Positions 56,628-64,000 of a stretch of 64,000 nt of DNA are shown one piece after another. The stretch lies in contig NZ_JAGFOA010000006.1 in the NCBI RefSeq assembly GCF_017592545.1, forward strand, positions 186,001-250,000, in the 5' to 3' direction. The notes under the pieces were generated by a model. It was not told the DNA's origin and searched no databases. It saw only the letters and a list, made by a program, of their open reading frames with translations. The stretch comes from Microbacterium stercoris. Its GTDB lineage: Bacteria > Actinomycetota > Actinomycetes > Actinomycetales > Microbacteriaceae. The stretch's first letter is position 1, and each line of letters begins with the position of its first letter. The position numbers were made by a program, and so were the translations under genes.

Positions 56628-57319
56628 TCGACGCTGTGGCATCCATCGCGCTGGAGGAGCTCGGCCGTGTGCTCGCCGAACCCGTGCGCCTGCGTGTTCT
56701 CGTGGAGCTGCTCGGCGGGCCGCCTCTGCCCGCCGGGGCGCTCGCGGCGCGCGTCGGAGTCGCGCCCTCGACGGTCAGCGCACACCTGGCGCGTCTCGAG
56801 CAGGCGGGACTGATCGTGCTCGAGCGCCAGGGGAGGGCCCGGCTCGCACGGCTCGCCGACCCCGCCGTCGCCGACGCGGTCGAGTCGCTGCTGCGCCTCT
56901 CCGGCGAGTCGGCCGTCACCTCGTGGAGTGCCCACGACCGACGCGCCGCCCTGCGCGCGGCGCGCTCCTGCTACGACCATCTCGCCGGACGGGCGGGCGT
57001 CGGCGTGGCCGATGCGCTGGTCGCTCGCGGGTGGATCGACGAGCGCAATGGCGTGTGGAGCGTGGCGGATGATGCTCCCCTGGCCTTGTCCGAGGGGCTC
57101 GGAATCGACGTCCGCCTCGCGCCCTCGCGCCGCCCGGTCCTGCGCCCTTGCGCCGACTGGACCGAGCGTCGGCCGCACGTCGCGGGTCGGCTGGGGGAGG
57201 CGATCCTCAGCGGAATGCTCGCGGCTGATTGGGTGCGACGTCGCCGCGACGACCGCGCCCTGACCATCACGCCACTCGGCCGCGAGGGCTTCGAGCAGCT
57301 CGGCATCGACGGGCTCTGA
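56624..57319 (+). CDS. ArsR-type winged-helix transcriptional regulator
   Basis: A 231-residue regulator with an ArsR-like winged helix at the N-terminus (EPVRLRVLVELLGG, GVAPSTVSAHLARLEQAGL) and a longer C-terminal region without a recognised metal-binding motif. Many relatives of this length couple to OsmC- or quinone-stress genes. It overlaps the ACT-like gene by four bases. It may regulate the operon or the CDF exporter that follows after 76 bases. Confidence 0.83.
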   Translation: MIDAVASIALEELGRVLAEPVRLRVLVELLGGPPLPAGALAARVGVAPSTVSAHLARLEQAGLIVLERQGRARLARLADPAVADAVESLLRLSGESAVTSWSAHDRRAALRAARSCYDHLAGRAGVGVADALVARGWIDERNGVWSVADDAPLALSEGLGIDVRLAPSRRPVLRPCADWTERRPHVAGRLGEAILSGMLAADWVRRRRDDRALTITPLGREGFEQLGIDGL

Positions 57320-57395
57320 TGAGACCGAGAACCGTCATCATTCCCGACTGACGGATGCGCCTCCCGACGCCGGGCCGCGGACGTAGCCTGGAGCC

Positions 57396-58298
57396 ATGCA
57401 CGACCACGCGCACGGCGTCTCACAGGGCGACAGTCGCCGCCTGCTCGCCGTGTCGCTCGCCATCACGAGCGCGGTGTTCGTTGTGCAGGTCGTCGGCGCG
57501 ATCCTCACGGGCTCGCTCGCGCTTCTCGCCGATGCCGCCCACATGCTGACCGACGCGGCGGCCCTCGTCATCGCCCTGATCGCCAGCGCGGTCGCCGCCC
57601 GACCGGCAGACGACCGGCGCACCTACGGCTACCAGCGCGCCGAGGTGCTGGGTGCGCTGGTGAACGGCGTGGTGCTCATCGGGCTGAGCATCGGCATCGT
57701 CGTGGAGGCCGTCTCCCGGCTTGTGCGCCCCGAGACCCCCGAGGTCGCCGGCGGGTGGATGCTGGCGGTCGCCCTCCTCGGCCTCGCCGCGAACGCGCTC
57801 GCCGCGTGGATCCTGCGTCACGCCCAGCGCCACAGCATGAACGTGCGCGGCGCGTACCTCGAGGTGCTGGGGGACATGATCGGGTCGGCCGCCGTGATCG
57901 CGGCGGCCATCGTGATCCTGCTCACCGGCTGGACCCGGGCGGATGCCGTCGCCTCGCTGCTCATCGCGGCGTTCATCGTGCCCCGGGCGATCGGCCTCCT
58001 GCGCGAGGTGCTCTCGGTGCTGGCCGAGTCGGCGCCCAAGGGCACGGATGTCCCGGACATCCGCGCCCACCTGCTGGGCGCACCGGGCGTGCGCGACGTG
58101 CACGACGTGCACGTGTGGCAGCTCACCCGCGGCGCCCCGGTGTTCACCGCGCACGTGGTCGTCGAGCAGGAGGTGCTCGAAAGCGGATCCGCCGCGCTCC
58201 TCACACGTCTGCAGAACTGCCTCGCCGAGCACTTCGACGTCGCGCACTCGACGTTCCAGCTCGAAGCGGTGGGCCACGAGGATCGCGCGCACCACTAG
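57396..58298 (+). CDS. Cation diffusion facilitator (CzcD/ZitB-like zinc exporter)
   Basis: A 300-residue metal/proton antiporter with six membrane helices and a C-terminal cytoplasmic domain. The N-terminus begins MHDHAHG. The intramembrane metal site residues are visible as LLADAAHMLTDA (Asp46, His49, Asp53) and YLEVLGDMIGS. DVHDVHVWQLT is in the C-terminal domain. Zinc, cobalt or cadmium are the likely substrates. Its stop overlaps the convergent ligD stop by two bases. Confidence 0.93.
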   Translation: MHDHAHGVSQGDSRRLLAVSLAITSAVFVVQVVGAILTGSLALLADAAHMLTDAAALVIALIASAVAARPADDRRTYGYQRAEVLGALVNGVVLIGLSIGIVVEAVSRLVRPETPEVAGGWMLAVALLGLAANALAAWILRHAQRHSMNVRGAYLEVLGDMIGSAAVIAAAIVILLTGWTRADAVASLLIAAFIVPRAIGLLREVLSVLAESAPKGTDVPDIRAHLLGAPGVRDVHDVHVWQLTRGAPVFTAHVVVEQEVLESGSAALLTRLQNCLAEHFDVAHSTFQLEAVGHEDRAHH

Positions 58299-60712
58299 GG
58301 CTCGAGGACGACCTCCGCGGGAGTCTTGTCGATGCGCAGACCCCGCCAGCGGGGGTGCCGGAGGTGGCCGCTCGGCGTCCACTCCGAGAACTCGACCTCG
58401 CCCACCAGCTCGGGGCTCAGCCAGATCACGTCCCGCGCATCGAGCGCCGGCACGTCGGCGAGTGGGCATTGATCGGTGCGGAGCGGATCGAACAGCTCGC
58501 GCAGGCGGCGCAGCTCGCGATCGCTGAATCCCGTGCCGACGCGGCCGATGTAGCGCAGGCCGTCCTCGCCGGGGATGCCGAGCAGCAGCGACCCGAAGGA
58601 TCCGGACCGGCCGCCCTGACCGGGCCGGATGCCCGCGATCACGGCCTCTTGCGTGCGGGTGAGCTTGAGCTTGAGCCATCGTTCCGACTTGCCGGAGCGA
58701 TACGTCGAGGACGGATCCTTGGCCACCACGCCCTCGAGGTCGTGCGCGCGGGCAAGGGCCAGGGCCTCGTCGATGTCGTCGAACACGGGAGGCACATCGA
58801 TCGCGTCACCGGCGTCCGCGGCGATGCGCTCGAGGATCTCCCGGCGCTCGGAGAGCGGGCGGGTGGTGAGGTCGGCCCCGTTGGCGGCGAGCACGTCGAA
58901 CAGGTACAGCAGCGCCGGCGTGCGTCGCGACTCGGCCGCGATCTCGCCCGCCTTCGTCAGATGCATGCGATTTTGCAGCAGCGAGAAGCTGGGGCGCCCC
59001 TTCGCATCGAGCGCCACGATCTCGCCGTCGACGATCGCATCCGTGGCGTCGAACGCCGCCCCGCCCGGGGCCGTGAGCTCGGGATAGCGATCGGTGATCT
59101 CGGTGCCGCTGCGCGCGAAGAGACGGAGCGATCCGTCGGCCCAGACGCCGAGCGCTCGCACGCCGTCCCACTTCATCTCGGCCCAGGAAGCCGCGGCCGA
59201 CGTGCGCGCGAGAGCGGGGGTCGAGTTCGTCGCGAGCATGGGAGCCGGCGGCGTGACGGGCCGCGGTGCTGGCGCGGACGTCGGGTTCGGCGCAGACGGC
59301 GCGGGGCTGCGCCGGGGCGGTGCCGGCTCGGATGCAGCGCTCATCTGCGCGGCCGGCTCGCCTTGCTCCTTCATGCGGTGCAGCAGCCACTGCGACTTCT
59401 CTCCCGCGCCGTTCGTGCGCAGCAGAGCGAGCCGCACGCTCTCCCGGCGACCGTGGAGCGTGAAGATGACCTCATCGTCGCGCCACTTCTCGAGCGCATA
59501 GGTTCCCGTGTCCCAGATGTCCATGTGACCGGCGCCGTACTCGCCCTTCGGGATGTCGCCCTCGAACGTGGCATACGACAGAGGGTGGTCCTCGGTCTGC
59601 ACAGCCAGGTGATTCTTGCCGGTGGTCTCGGGCACCCCCTTCGGCACCGCCCAGCTCGCGAGCACGCCGTCTCGCTCGAGCCGCAGGTCGTAGTGCAGGC
59701 GCCGCGCCTCGTGGCGCTGGATCACGAATCGCGGCTCCCCGGTGGAGGGGGCGCCGCCGCCCATGGGCTCGGGGGTCTTCGCCGCATCGCGTTTGGCGAC
59801 GTACGGGGCCAGCGCGGCATCCGGATCCGGCGCCGAGAGCGGAGCGAGGGGATCGCCGATGCGCTCGGCACGATCCAGCACCTCGTGGAAGAGCAGGTGC
59901 CGCAGATCCGGATCGTCGAGCTCGTCCCAGGTGCGCGGGGCGGCGACCCACGGCTGCGCGCGACCGCGCAGCGAGTAGGGCGCGATGGTGGTCTTCTTGC
60001 CGTTGTTCTGGCTCCAGTCCACCAGCACCCGCCCGGGACGAAGCGCTTTGCTCATGGAGCTCACCACCAGCTCGGGATGGTCGGCCTCGAGGGCCAGCGC
60101 GAGCGCCTTGGCCACCTCAGACACCTGCGCACTGGTCTGCAGGCCGGGCAGCCGTGCGTAGAGATGGATGCCCTTGCTGCCGCTCGTGACGGGCAGCGGG
60201 TCGAGCCCCATGCCGGTCAGGATCGGGCGCGCGAGCCGCGCGACCTCGGCGCACTCGGGCAGCCCCATCCCGGGGCCGGGGTCCAGATCCAGCACGAGCC
60301 GGTCGGGGTTGCCGGGCAGGCCCTCGGGCGTGAAGCGCCACTGCGGCACGTGCAGCTCGAGGCTCGCCACCTGCGCGAGGTAGGCGAGCGTCGCCACCTC
60401 CGAGACCAGCGGATAGGCCTTGGCGCCCGTGGAATGCGCTATGTCCTGCCGCGGCACCCAATCAGGCGCGCCGCGCTCGAGATCCTTCGCGAAGAAGGAG
60501 GGGAGCGGATCCTTCGCCGTGCCCACGCCGTCCACCCAGCGCTTGCGGGTGACCGGACGGCCGGCGACGTGGGGGAGCAGCAGCGGCGCGATGGTCGTGA
60601 GGTAGTGGATGACCTCGCCCTTGGTCGTGCCGGTGTCGGGGTAGAGCACCTTGTCGAGGTTCGTGATGCGCAGACGGCGCTCGCCGATCCGGACCGTCTG
60701 CTCGCCTGCCAT
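58295..60712 (-). CDS. ligD: ATP-dependent DNA ligase D (Pol-PE-Lig)
   Basis: The multi-domain non-homologous end-joining enzyme. The order is polymerase domain (residues about 1-300, metal ligands in LDLDPGPG, Asp142/Asp144), phosphoesterase domain (about 325-450, VIQRHEARRLHYDLRLERDG), a Pro-rich linker, then the ligase domain (about 490-805). The adenylated lysine is Lys514 in EMKWDGVRAL. The 805-residue length and the domain order match the mycobacterial type. It is divergent from ku, with a 76-base shared promoter region. Confidence 0.95.
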   Translation of the reverse strand: MAGEQTVRIGERRLRITNLDKVLYPDTGTTKGEVIHYLTTIAPLLLPHVAGRPVTRKRWVDGVGTAKDPLPSFFAKDLERGAPDWVPRQDIAHSTGAKAYPLVSEVATLAYLAQVASLELHVPQWRFTPEGLPGNPDRLVLDLDPGPGMGLPECAEVARLARPILTGMGLDPLPVTSGSKGIHLYARLPGLQTSAQVSEVAKALALALEADHPELVVSSMSKALRPGRVLVDWSQNNGKKTTIAPYSLRGRAQPWVAAPRTWDELDDPDLRHLLFHEVLDRAERIGDPLAPLSAPDPDAALAPYVAKRDAAKTPEPMGGGAPSTGEPRFVIQRHEARRLHYDLRLERDGVLASWAVPKGVPETTGKNHLAVQTEDHPLSYATFEGDIPKGEYGAGHMDIWDTGTYALEKWRDDEVIFTLHGRRESVRLALLRTNGAGEKSQWLLHRMKEQGEPAAQMSAASEPAPPRRSPAPSAPNPTSAPAPRPVTPPAPMLATNSTPALARTSAAASWAEMKWDGVRALGVWADGSLRLFARSGTEITDRYPELTAPGGAAFDATDAIVDGEIVALDAKGRPSFSLLQNRMHLTKAGEIAAESRRTPALLYLFDVLAANGADLTTRPLSERREILERIAADAGDAIDVPPVFDDIDEALALARAHDLEGVVAKDPSSTYRSGKSERWLKLKLTRTQEAVIAGIRPGQGGRSGSFGSLLLGIPGEDGLRYIGRVGTGFSDRELRRLRELFDPLRTDQCPLADVPALDARDVIWLSPELVGEVEFSEWTPSGHLRHPRWRGLRIDKTPAEVVLEP

Positions 60713-60788
60713 CTGCTCAGCGTATTTCCCAGGCCCGCTCAGGAATCAACCCCTGGCCGTGACACGGCGGAGCGTGTTCACTGGGCAC

Positions 60789-61667
60789 ATGAGATCCATC
60801 TGGAAGGGTGCGCTGACCTTCGGCCTCGTGAACGTGCCGGTGAAGGTATACGCCGCGACCGAGGACCACGACGTGAGCCTGCACCAGGTGCACAGCGCCG
60901 ACGGCGGCCGCATCCGCTATCAGCGTCGGTGCGAGATCTGCGGCGAGGTGGTCGCCTACTCCGACATCGATCGCGCCTACGACGACGGCGATCGCACCGT
61001 TGTGCTCACCGACGAGGACTTGAAGTCGCTGCCGTCCGAGCGCAGCCGCGAGATCGACGTGGTCGAGTTCGTGCCGAGCGAGCAGGTCGATCCCATCACC
61101 TTCGATCGCGCCTACTACCTGGAGCCCGACTCGGCGTCACCGAAGGCCTACGTGCTGCTGCGCCGCACCCTCGAGCAGACGGATCGCACCGCGATCGTGC
61201 GATTCTCGCTGCGGCAGAAGACGCGCCTGGCAGCCCTGCGCGTGCGCGGCGATGTGCTCGTGCTGCAGACGCTGCTCTGGTCGGATGAGGTGCGCGCCGC
61301 GTCGTTCCCATCGCTGGAGGGCGACGTGAAGATCTCGGCGAAGGAGCTCGAGCTGTCGGCCAGCCTCGTCGACAGCTTCGCCAGCGACTTCGATCCGGAT
61401 CAGTTCGTCGACGAATACCAGCAGGAGCTTCGCACGCTCATCGCCGCGAAGCTCGACAAGGGCGAGGCCGTCTCGACCGAGGCGACCTTCGGCGAGCAGG
61501 AAGAGGAGCAGGGCGGCGAGGTGATCGACCTCATGGCCGCGCTGCGGGCCTCGGTCGAGCGCTCGCGCGCATCGCGCGGCAAGGCATCCGACGACGAGCC
61601 GGCCGAGGAGGCCGAGCCCGAGGAGAAGCCCAAGACGAAGCGGAAGAGCTCGAAGAAGGCCTCGTAG
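60789..61667 (+). CDS. ku: DNA end-binding protein Ku
   Basis: Ku binds double-strand DNA ends and recruits LigD. The start is ATG at 60789 (MRSIWKGALTFGLVNVPVKV, the usual bacterial Ku N-terminus). The core includes YQRRCEICGEVV and LVDSFASDFDPDQFVDEYQ. A Lys-rich C-terminal tail (KPKTKRKSSKKAS) probably aids DNA or LigD binding. The product is 292 residues. Confidence 0.96.
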   Translation: MRSIWKGALTFGLVNVPVKVYAATEDHDVSLHQVHSADGGRIRYQRRCEICGEVVAYSDIDRAYDDGDRTVVLTDEDLKSLPSERSREIDVVEFVPSEQVDPITFDRAYYLEPDSASPKAYVLLRRTLEQTDRTAIVRFSLRQKTRLAALRVRGDVLVLQTLLWSDEVRAASFPSLEGDVKISAKELELSASLVDSFASDFDPDQFVDEYQQELRTLIAAKLDKGEAVSTEATFGEQEEEQGGEVIDLMAALRASVERSRASRGKASDDEPAEEAEPEEKPKTKRKSSKKAS

Positions 61668-61691
61668 CCGACCCGGATCGGCGGGCCCGGA

Positions 61692-62435
61692 TCAGAGGGT
61701 GATGTCGGGCTTGCCGTCGCCGTCGATGTCGGCGCCGCGCTCGAAGACGTCCTCGTCGAGCACCAGCAGCTGCGTGGGCACCGCGGCCTCCTTGCGGGCC
61801 TTGCGGCGCTCGGCGAAGTAGTGCCACAGCGTCACGATCGCCGTGCCGCCGACCGCGACCAGCAGCACCACGTCGATGTACTCGGTGACGATCTCCGCCA
61901 CCCACGGGATGAACGCGATCACGTAGCCGAGCATCGTGAGACCGAAGCCCCACAGCACGGCGCCGATGAGGTTGTACAGCGAGTACTTCTTCCACGGCAT
62001 GTGGCCGACGCCGGCCGCGACCGGCGCGAAGGTGCGCACCACCGGCACGAAGCGGGCGAGGATCACCGTGATGCCGCCGAAGCGCTCGAAGAACGCGTTG
62101 GTGCGCTCGACATTCTTCGTGCTGAACAGGCCGGATTCTCGCTTCTCGAAGATCGCGGGACCGCCCTTGTGGCCGATGAAGTACCCGGCCTCACCGCCGA
62201 TGAAGGCGGCCAGGGCGATCAGACCCGCCGCGATCCAGATGTTCACACCGAAGACGTTGCTCGTGTTGGTGAGCAGGCCGGAGATGATCAGCAGCGTGTC
62301 GCCGGGCAGGAGGAAGCCGACGAGCAGGCCGGTCTCCGAGAAGACGATGAGGCACACGACGAGCAGTGCCCAGGGGCCCGCCGCGTCGATGATTGCCTGA
62401 GGATCGAGCCAGGGGAGGAGGGCGAGCTGTCGCAC
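61692..62435 (-). CDS. DedA family membrane protein
   Basis: A 247-residue DedA/VTT-domain membrane protein, a family linked to lipid scrambling of undecaprenyl phosphate and other carriers. Family signatures are PGDTLLIISGLLT, GGEAGYFIGHKGG and FGGITVILARFVPVVRTFAPVAAG. The start chosen is GTG at 62435; the frame continues upstream but runs into the tRNA region. The C-terminus ends with DIDGDGKPDITL, an aspartate-rich loop (residues 236-244) of calcium-binding type, not usual for DedA. Confidence 0.9.
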   Translation of the reverse strand: MRQLALLPWLDPQAIIDAAGPWALLVVCLIVFSETGLLVGFLLPGDTLLIISGLLTNTSNVFGVNIWIAAGLIALAAFIGGEAGYFIGHKGGPAIFEKRESGLFSTKNVERTNAFFERFGGITVILARFVPVVRTFAPVAAGVGHMPWKKYSLYNLIGAVLWGFGLTMLGYVIAFIPWVAEIVTEYIDVVLLVAVGGTAIVTLWHYFAERRKARKEAAVPTQLLVLDEDVFERGADIDGDGKPDITL

Positions 62436-62502
62436 AGGGGTCCCGTCTTCTCTTACTGCGTCGGATGAACTGGGGCGGCGAAGCGCCGCGCTCGGATGAT
62501 CG

Positions 62503-62584
62503 TGCGGAAGGTGGGACTTGAACCCACACGCCGTGAGGCACAGGAACCTAAATCCTGCGTGTCTGCCGATTTCACCACTCCCGC
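62503..62584 (-). tRNA. tRNA-Leu (anticodon UAG)
   Basis: A complete cloverleaf can be drawn on the minus strand. The acceptor arms are GCGGGAG and CTTCCGC, the latter followed by discriminator A. The anticodon arm is CAGGA-TTTAGGT-TCCTG, giving anticodon UAG. A short variable arm and the TTCAAGT T-loop follow. The CCA end is not encoded. Length is 82 bases, normal for a leucine tRNA of the short-variable-arm kind. Confidence 0.95.
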
Positions 62585-62710
62585 GGAGTCCGATCAGTCT
62601 ACTGAGGCGGGGCCGTCTGAATTGGAAGGGCATCCCCCGGATCGGCTTCGGGATATCCCGGCTGTGGATAATTTCCGGGGGTCTTCGCGCGGGTTCGCCA
62701 CGATGAAGGG

Positions 62711-63007
62711 GTGCCCCAGCCACATTCCGACGCCCTGACGACGACCGCAGCGCTCGTCGGGCGCGTGCGCGAGCGTCTGCGCGCCGATCGCGTCGACGCG
62801 TCCGCCGCGCCCGATGCCGTCGCACGCATCACTCGGGCGGAAGTGCGTCGGCACAACGATCTCGCCCTCGCACGAGGGGGTGTGGCCGTCGACGACGAGG
62901 CTGCGCGCGTGAACGAGGTGCTCGCTGCGGTGACCGGTTACGGGGCGCTGCAGCCTTACCTCGATGACCCCGAGGTGGAGGAGGTGTGGCCCGTATGTCG
63001 AGGTTGA
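62711..63007 (+). pseudogene. Truncated TadA/CpaF-type secretion ATPase (N-terminal fragment)
   Basis: The 98-residue open frame begins MPQPHSDALTTTAALVG at GTG 62711. It matches the start of TadA/CpaF ATPases of Tad pilus or type IV secretion systems, with RITRAEVRRHNDLALARGG and GYGALQPYLDDPEVEEVW. The family goes on after EEVW with about 300 more residues, including the P-loop; here six unrelated residues (PVCRG region) and a stop follow. None of the rest is found downstream. The break at about 62989 looks like insertion of foreign DNA, not a point mutation. Confidence 0.72.
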
Positions 63008-63176
63008 GAAGAGCATACCGGCGGGGCCAGAGCGGTTGGCAATGGCGTCTCGCGATGGTCACGCGAGGATCCTTGCGCGAGGATGTTTGCGTCGCTGACC
63101 TGGGCATTTCTGGCCTGCTACTGTCTCGACTTGGAGTCGCCCGCCAACGGGGGCGGCGCAGTCGAAGGAGGCAGGG
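63008..63176. other. Non-coding stretch at the junction
   Basis: This 169-base stretch lies between the truncated ATPase and the next gene. It is less GC-rich than the surroundings in places and has no credible gene. It ends with an AAGGAGG ribosome-binding site for the gene at 63177. A promoter for that gene probably lies here (a TACTGT-like -10 at about 63118-63123). Confidence 0.4.
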
Positions 63177-63503
63177 ATGGGTGAGCGGTTCACGGTCGAG
63201 GATGTGGCGGCGATGGTCGGCGAGGGAGCTCTTGCAGACTCCGCGGAGTCGTGGGGGTTCGCGCTTGTCGCTGCCGACGCCGTCCTCGCGACGACCCCCG
63301 ACGACTACGTCCTCGCGCCGCTGCTGCGCGCATATCGGGAGGCGCATGCGGAGCTCGTGTCTTCGCTCGTGGCGATGGGCGGCGGGTGGGAGGGCCTCGA
63401 GGCGGCGGAGCGCCTCGGCGTCGACGTGCAGGGTGCGCTCTCCTACGCGGTCGAGCAGGCGGCCGAGCGGATCGTCGCGGGCGCGGTGGAGGGGCGGCCG
63501 TGA
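63177..63503 (+). CDS. Unknown small protein
   Basis: A 108-residue protein I do not recognise. It is helical in appearance, rich in alanine and acidic residues (MGERFTVEDVAAMVGEGALA, then AESWGFALVAADAVLATTPD), with no cysteine, signal or membrane segment. A strong AAGGAGG site precedes the ATG. Its stop overlaps the next start (GTGA). The pair looks like phage or conjugative-element accessory genes. Confidence 0.65.
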   Translation: MGERFTVEDVAAMVGEGALADSAESWGFALVAADAVLATTPDDYVLAPLLRAYREAHAELVSSLVAMGGGWEGLEAAERLGVDVQGALSYAVEQAAERIVAGAVEGRP

Positions 63504-63664
63504 CTGACTGGCTGAGTGATGGCGCCCAGCCGTCGTGTCCGGAGTGTCGCGTCGTAATGCGGCCGGGTGTCGGCGGCGACGTCTGCCCGGAGTGCGGGCG
63601 GGTCGAGCGCTACGTCGCGGTCGAGCGGCCGGTCGACGGTGCGCCGGGGCTGCCGGGGCTCTGA
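63500..63664 (+). CDS. Small zinc-ribbon protein
   Basis: A 54-residue protein starting at GTG, overlapping the preceding stop. Two CPEC knuckles (PSCPECRVVM and DVCPECGRVE) indicate a zinc ribbon. Such small ribbons are common in phage and plasmid genes. The function is unknown. Confidence 0.6.
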   Translation: MTDWLSDGAQPSCPECRVVMRPGVGGDVCPECGRVERYVAVERPVDGAPGLPGL

Positions 63665-63665
63665 G

Positions 63666-63959
63666 CTATCCACGTCGCCCCGCGCGTCTGGCGAGCTCGG
63701 TGGCATCCGGCGCCCCGGACGACATGCTCGGGCCATGCTCGCGGAGGTAGGCGGCGTGGATGCGCTCGCACGCGAGGCGGAGCGTGGTGGCCCATCCGAT
63801 GAGTTCGCCCCGGAACTCGACCCGGTAGCGGACCTCGCCGCCCTTGACGCGCCGGAGCTCGGCCGTGCCGTAGCCGCGGCCGAGAGCGTCGACGAGGCGC
63901 CAGAAGCCAGGAGGGCCCTCGACGGCGGACATGACGGGGTGCCAGCGCGGGTCGGACAT
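63666..63959 (-). CDS. Unknown protein, opposite strand
   Basis: A 97-residue protein that I do not recognise, convergent with the zinc-ribbon gene. It starts MSDPRWHPVMSAVEGPPGFW and has a strand-rich middle (GGEVRYRVEFRGELIGWATT) and a basic tail. There is no signal peptide. It is probably part of the same foreign segment; the remaining 41 bases to the window end lie upstream of its start. Confidence 0.6.
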   Translation of the reverse strand: MSDPRWHPVMSAVEGPPGFWRLVDALGRGYGTAELRRVKGGEVRYRVEFRGELIGWATTLRLACERIHAAYLREHGPSMSSGAPDATELARRAGRRG

Positions 63960-64000
63960 GGCGGGCGGTTCCTCTCGTCGGGCACGCCCGGCCTCGTGCG

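Larger units (their letters stand above)
62989..64000. mobile_element. Left end of a possible integrated element interrupting tadA/cpaF
   Basis: From the break in the secretion-ATPase gene to the window end, the sequence holds short genes with no housekeeping match and a different, mixed orientation. At the junction there is a short inverted repeat GTATG (62993-62997) and CATAC (63014-63018), perhaps part of a recombination site. No integrase, transposase or relaxase is visible within the window, and the other end is not covered. A chromosomal deletion is the alternative. Confidence 0.5.

Noticed and set aside
57755-61288. A 1177-codon open frame on the plus strand
   Set aside because: It runs through the CDF, ligD and ku genes in the wrong frames; these are clear genes.
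62503-62584. tRNA-Leu as the attachment site of the element at 63 kb
   Set aside because: The break in the secretion-ATPase gene is over 400 bases away, and no copy of the tRNA 3' end is seen near the junction or later in the window.

Overview
The window is a high-G+C Gram-positive (actinobacterial) chromosome segment, most like Microbacterium or a close relative in Microbacteriaceae. Supporting signs are the division-gene order ftsQ-ftsZ-yggS-sepF-yggT-wag31 without ftsA, Wag31/DivIVA, the bcc-aa3 respiratory genes (QcrC with two haem c sites, CtaF), DUF3043 and DUF3039 proteins, an actinobacterial-type LexA box, and LigD/Ku. Genes are dense, many pairs overlap by ATGA or TGATG, and strong GC hairpins separate convergent units.

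Layout. 1-5.8 kb: end of the division cluster, then lspA and an RluD-type pseudouridine synthase. 5.8-17.9 kb: housekeeping (GNAT, cyclodeaminase-fold protein, dnaE1, a low-complexity membrane protein, hisD, nrdR, pyrD, DUF3043, M20 peptidase, erpA). 18.0-21.1 kb: cytochrome aa3 oxidase ctaC-ctaD-ctaF. 21.2-30.3 kb: a methylamine-dehydrogenase-type cluster, with an IclR regulator and APC transporter reading left and mauE-mauD-mauA-mauB-multicopper oxidase-two amicyanin-like cupredoxins-mauF-like reading right. 30.9-35.2 kb: qcrB, qcrA, qcrC and ctaE on the minus strand, the rest of the same respiratory supercomplex. 35.3-45.8 kb: trpD, a PHP protein, an MFS carrier, a 5'-3' exonuclease, and the SOS mutasome operon imuA'-imuB-dnaE2 behind a LexA box. 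45.5-54.6 kb: XRE regulator, membrane-associated protein, nucleotidyltransferase, ABC exporter pair, DUF3039, pncB, murI, rph, rdgB. 54.7-62.4 kb: LysE exporter, a guanidine-III riboswitch with a guanidinium exporter, an OsmC-ACT-ArsR operon, a CDF metal exporter, ligD/ku end joining, and DedA. 62.5-64 kb: tRNA-Leu(UAG), a tadA/cpaF secretion ATPase broken after about 92 codons, then small unrecognised genes that look like the edge of an integrated element.

The most unusual part is the 21-30 kb cluster. It encodes a tryptophan tryptophylquinone (TTQ) amine dehydrogenase with every cofactor residue conserved, but in a Gram-positive bacterium. Its heavy chain, multicopper oxidase and both blue-copper proteins all carry lipoprotein signals, and there is no mauG (the di-haem enzyme that finishes TTQ). 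A multicopper oxidase sits inside the operon. The cluster lies between the two halves of the cytochrome bcc-aa3 supercomplex. The working model is a membrane-tethered amine-oxidising electron chain: MauAB to blue-copper lipoprotein, then to the multicopper oxidase or to cytochrome oxidase.
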